From positions 1,302,001 through 1,366,000 of the forward strand of contig NZ_LN831790.1 in assembly GCF_001013905.1 (NCBI RefSeq): 64,000 bases of DNA. Direction: 5' to 3'. Shown in pieces: positions 63,901 through 64,000 of this stretch; position 1 is the stretch's first letter, and the number at the start of each line of letters is the position of its first letter. Under the pieces are notes generated by a model, which saw nothing but the letters and a program-made list of their open reading frames with translations, was not told the DNA's origin and made no database searches. The translations under genes and the position numbers were made by a program. The DNA comes from Streptomyces leeuwenhoekii (GTDB taxonomy: Bacteria; Actinomycetota; Actinomycetes; Streptomycetales; Streptomycetaceae).

Positions 63901-63979
63901 CATCGGCGAGGGCCTGCGCGGTGTCCGCGTCGGCGCGTGCCCGGTCCAGTTGCGCGCGGGCGGCGAAGGCGTCGGTCAT
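57998..63979 (-). CDS. 1993-aa protein of unknown function, two-module architecture
   Basis: One uninterrupted frame, no signal peptide and no membrane helix. Residues about 5-95 are Ala/Gln/Glu-rich and helical (coiled coil likely). PIALLPVRVETIWW and LRVRIYPDDI follow at about 100-125. An acidic low-complexity linker lies at about 634-667. The last 550 residues form a separate module containing HDPLWLLTRQWQFGEF (1488-1503) and AAQDAGSPAVVRM. I recall similar PVRxE/YPDDI and DPLWxLxRQWQFGEF motifs in large uncharacterised bacterial proteins, but no function. ATG at 63979 with GGGGAC before it. Its partners, if any, lie beyond the right edge. Downstream is a decayed junction, which suggests a horizontally acquired or variable locus. 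Confidence 0.8.
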   Translation of the reverse strand: MTDAFAARAQLDRARADADTAQALADEQEAVVRRLRAHIQAGLPDPPFPPTAAEALAAAEAALPDLQSRAEELNHLAAGAQEELSRALAEGEALFPENNTAPIALLPVRVETIWWEPRTLRVRIYPDDILLSRFEPALTPAEVAAGTAYWQNPGSEAWQDVLTKLRPARASWAVRACRPGAPAPTLRTDDPQEQRPHAVAMPRRWRFLGLSEGQVVVDKLGRPVPDPLPIGLLRAEEEGWETDWFEAVKAGMGIELIVPPENTENLDQLLVVGVRDDAPVDGAARLRDLLHGHRYGGGLGLLPSGTATNNTPRSRSGWSSAPAYPGPDPDPEAGERPVADTLAAALGLPDAGFLRGCPGADDAAPSAVAALTLLTWPTLGKGFAEAALTTIDLGTTQPSGVSPEGPWRAVREHIVEHVRGRGPLPMLRVGRQPYGVLPVTALDDWRADDVDAVITPWLLRLRERYRAVVDHRVLHDNGEEEVTIPRVEPGKPVDRVAVEALQRLPVATGLAMIRMSGPDRAVPFTPLDAPPAVLGLPGLPPDGLARWTTTSNGWTSLGWSLDEATGVPEFVTRLSPDPEAFPARAAATADYLGAVQAFIAGELTAEAYDMEWPVELSTGRETPPRRSTFFDVPALAEEPVGEDEQPGEGEEPVEDEDGSEEVPDDERDLSGVLDALLFLPNWSTFAGDFDPAGDPVRQALAVTGDIDQLVADVLEGLDESERAERVAAATRAAAALPRLEQALRTLAAVPVSRLPELLLEVIDVHSHRLDAWITSLASKRLTELRASGTEGVRFGCYGWVEDLRPPVPREQMEIELDDVPTTVELSGKDGYIHAPSLHHAATAAVLRSGFLGNPDEQSYAVNLASRRARVARWLLGGVRQGQNLGSLLGYRFERALHDAELDHLIERFRRQFPLPVVPETAPEGTDADLWARSAEAVSARNVVDGMALARAGAGAPDLASVIDQAPVVGSESDRAAVTVLLDDLAEALDAVGDLVLAESVHQLVGGNPIRAGLTADTLGRGEDVPDTFRVLRTPHRARALTHRTAALLPAEPTAPTGWPADPLAALQPALEAWVAHLLGPATGWTLAGRLGDGQADPRPFELTADRLGLGALSVVLDAAAAEPAALRRAVRNATGVLPETPVVFTGPGWIGLHGRAARIRSLLSTAQPLLPSHLPDGAAGRSVDATNLRTRLAAFAESPVLAGHPVKDKVRQLATEEVTSESTDAWLARVRTELAPVLGADLPLLPGLTATTPPPTGRGNLPGADIEDWLRRNAAVRPMVRTLHETLLLAGNRAGRVERLRAAQHPTAEGDAWIGGPFPTGQRPPATTHLVWHAPHDIAADAEVTGVVLDEWIELLPGSDQPPPGPDPAPETELTGVAFHYDRPDAKAPHSVLLAVPPDLDRGWTSDGLMQVLRETLELAKLRAVDHQDLSALNSLLPGIRIAQQTATGRALARIETERDDTDPEGPFQLEPRHRAIDVDAGLAARVHDPLWLLTRQWQFGEFAAQDAGSPAVVRMSGSSAPVDAWRPGGATDWVPYDLGQGPLDTRIEDEPVQVDERLRAEGGAALLRMSDDAGVLAAALTALVPHRLRTGEEPNVGLTGLLDGALPDAASVAAALDAGAFDAGSDPRLGEVAARWRNWWAAQLAEHGPDCFDPHRGEYTAELSTGGTVLRAEEYQGDGLDWYSLDVHPDPDAEAAPPGQSRAFAEESLPSTVRYGGLPADRFWEMEDARVDLSAADVSALDTGRLLLISFATVFGNDWFLAPLEVPTASLTVLDRLLVRDVFGRHHLVERAGRDDPSWTMFTLSSPDPDHPAASGLLILPSERGQPGQPLERVLLARDELVNLVYAIQHHYTDSHGEPVDRRDRWARNAPPETAVPGPGAVPAYAVQSIVPDYWFPMVPEPVRPGRIRFRLATLTGPGLDARPEGRLITPGLWLHEEEVPREGVLVARRPVLARWSDGTWHSWVRREKTPGAGESASGLAFDTVRPTEPWP

Positions 63980-64000
63980 GTCCCCACTGCTCCTGTCCTC

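Overview
The window is a high-GC actinomycete chromosome segment, almost certainly Streptomyces. Codons end in G/C almost throughout, genes are densely packed with GTG/TTG starts and 1-4 nt overlaps, and it carries an SsgA-like sporulation gene, a hopanoid locus and a type I isopentenyl diphosphate isomerase. Gene order resembles, from memory, the SCO6720-SCO6768 part of the S. coelicolor chromosome. No tRNA, rRNA, CRISPR or intact transposase was seen.

Layout. 1-9006 (all minus): hopanoid operon hpnC-hpnD-small ORF-hpnE-prenyl diphosphate synthase-shc-hpnG-hpnH, then a truncated dxs at the window edge. It runs from C15/C30 prenyl condensation through squalene cyclisation to adenosylhopane side-chain chemistry. 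9370-16477 (minus): a teichoic-acid-type ABC exporter, then five overlapping genes (GT2 glycosyltransferase, CDP-alcohol phosphotransferase, sn-glycerol-1-phosphate dehydrogenase-like enzyme, nucleotidyltransferase, DUF5941-type CDP-alcohol phosphotransferase). Together they look like a pathway that makes, activates, transfers and exports an alditol-phosphate building block. I regard this as the most promising uncharacterised system here.

16989-25324: cation efflux protein, idi, enoyl-CoA hydratase, a DJ-1/PfpI protein beside a GlxA-type regulator, an SCO6745-like protein, a 43-aa LPFR-motif peptide and tex. 25644-33675: an F420-type luciferase-like oxidoreductase and the chitosan-oligosaccharide operon csnR-E-F-G-H-K, with a clear promoter and ROK operator. 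33834-38590: a MITE-like repeat, an ABC-F protein, a D-amino-acid oxidase and a BCCT transporter. 38676-45290: three secreted peptidases (M14, S15, M1) and an amino-acid permease, which fits extracellular peptide scavenging. 45558-50971: MerR regulator, then fadB-fadA-mcr for (branched) fatty-acid oxidation. 51330-55151: small conserved genes, endonuclease V and ssgD.

55198-57107 holds a second ABC-F gene behind a strong promoter, a three-codon upstream ORF and a foldable leader, the layout of an antibiotic-inducible attenuator. After it comes a decayed junction (HAD and LGFP-repeat remnants) and then a single 1993-aa protein of unknown function (57998-63979). That protein is the other major unknown in the window, and its locus continues beyond the right edge.
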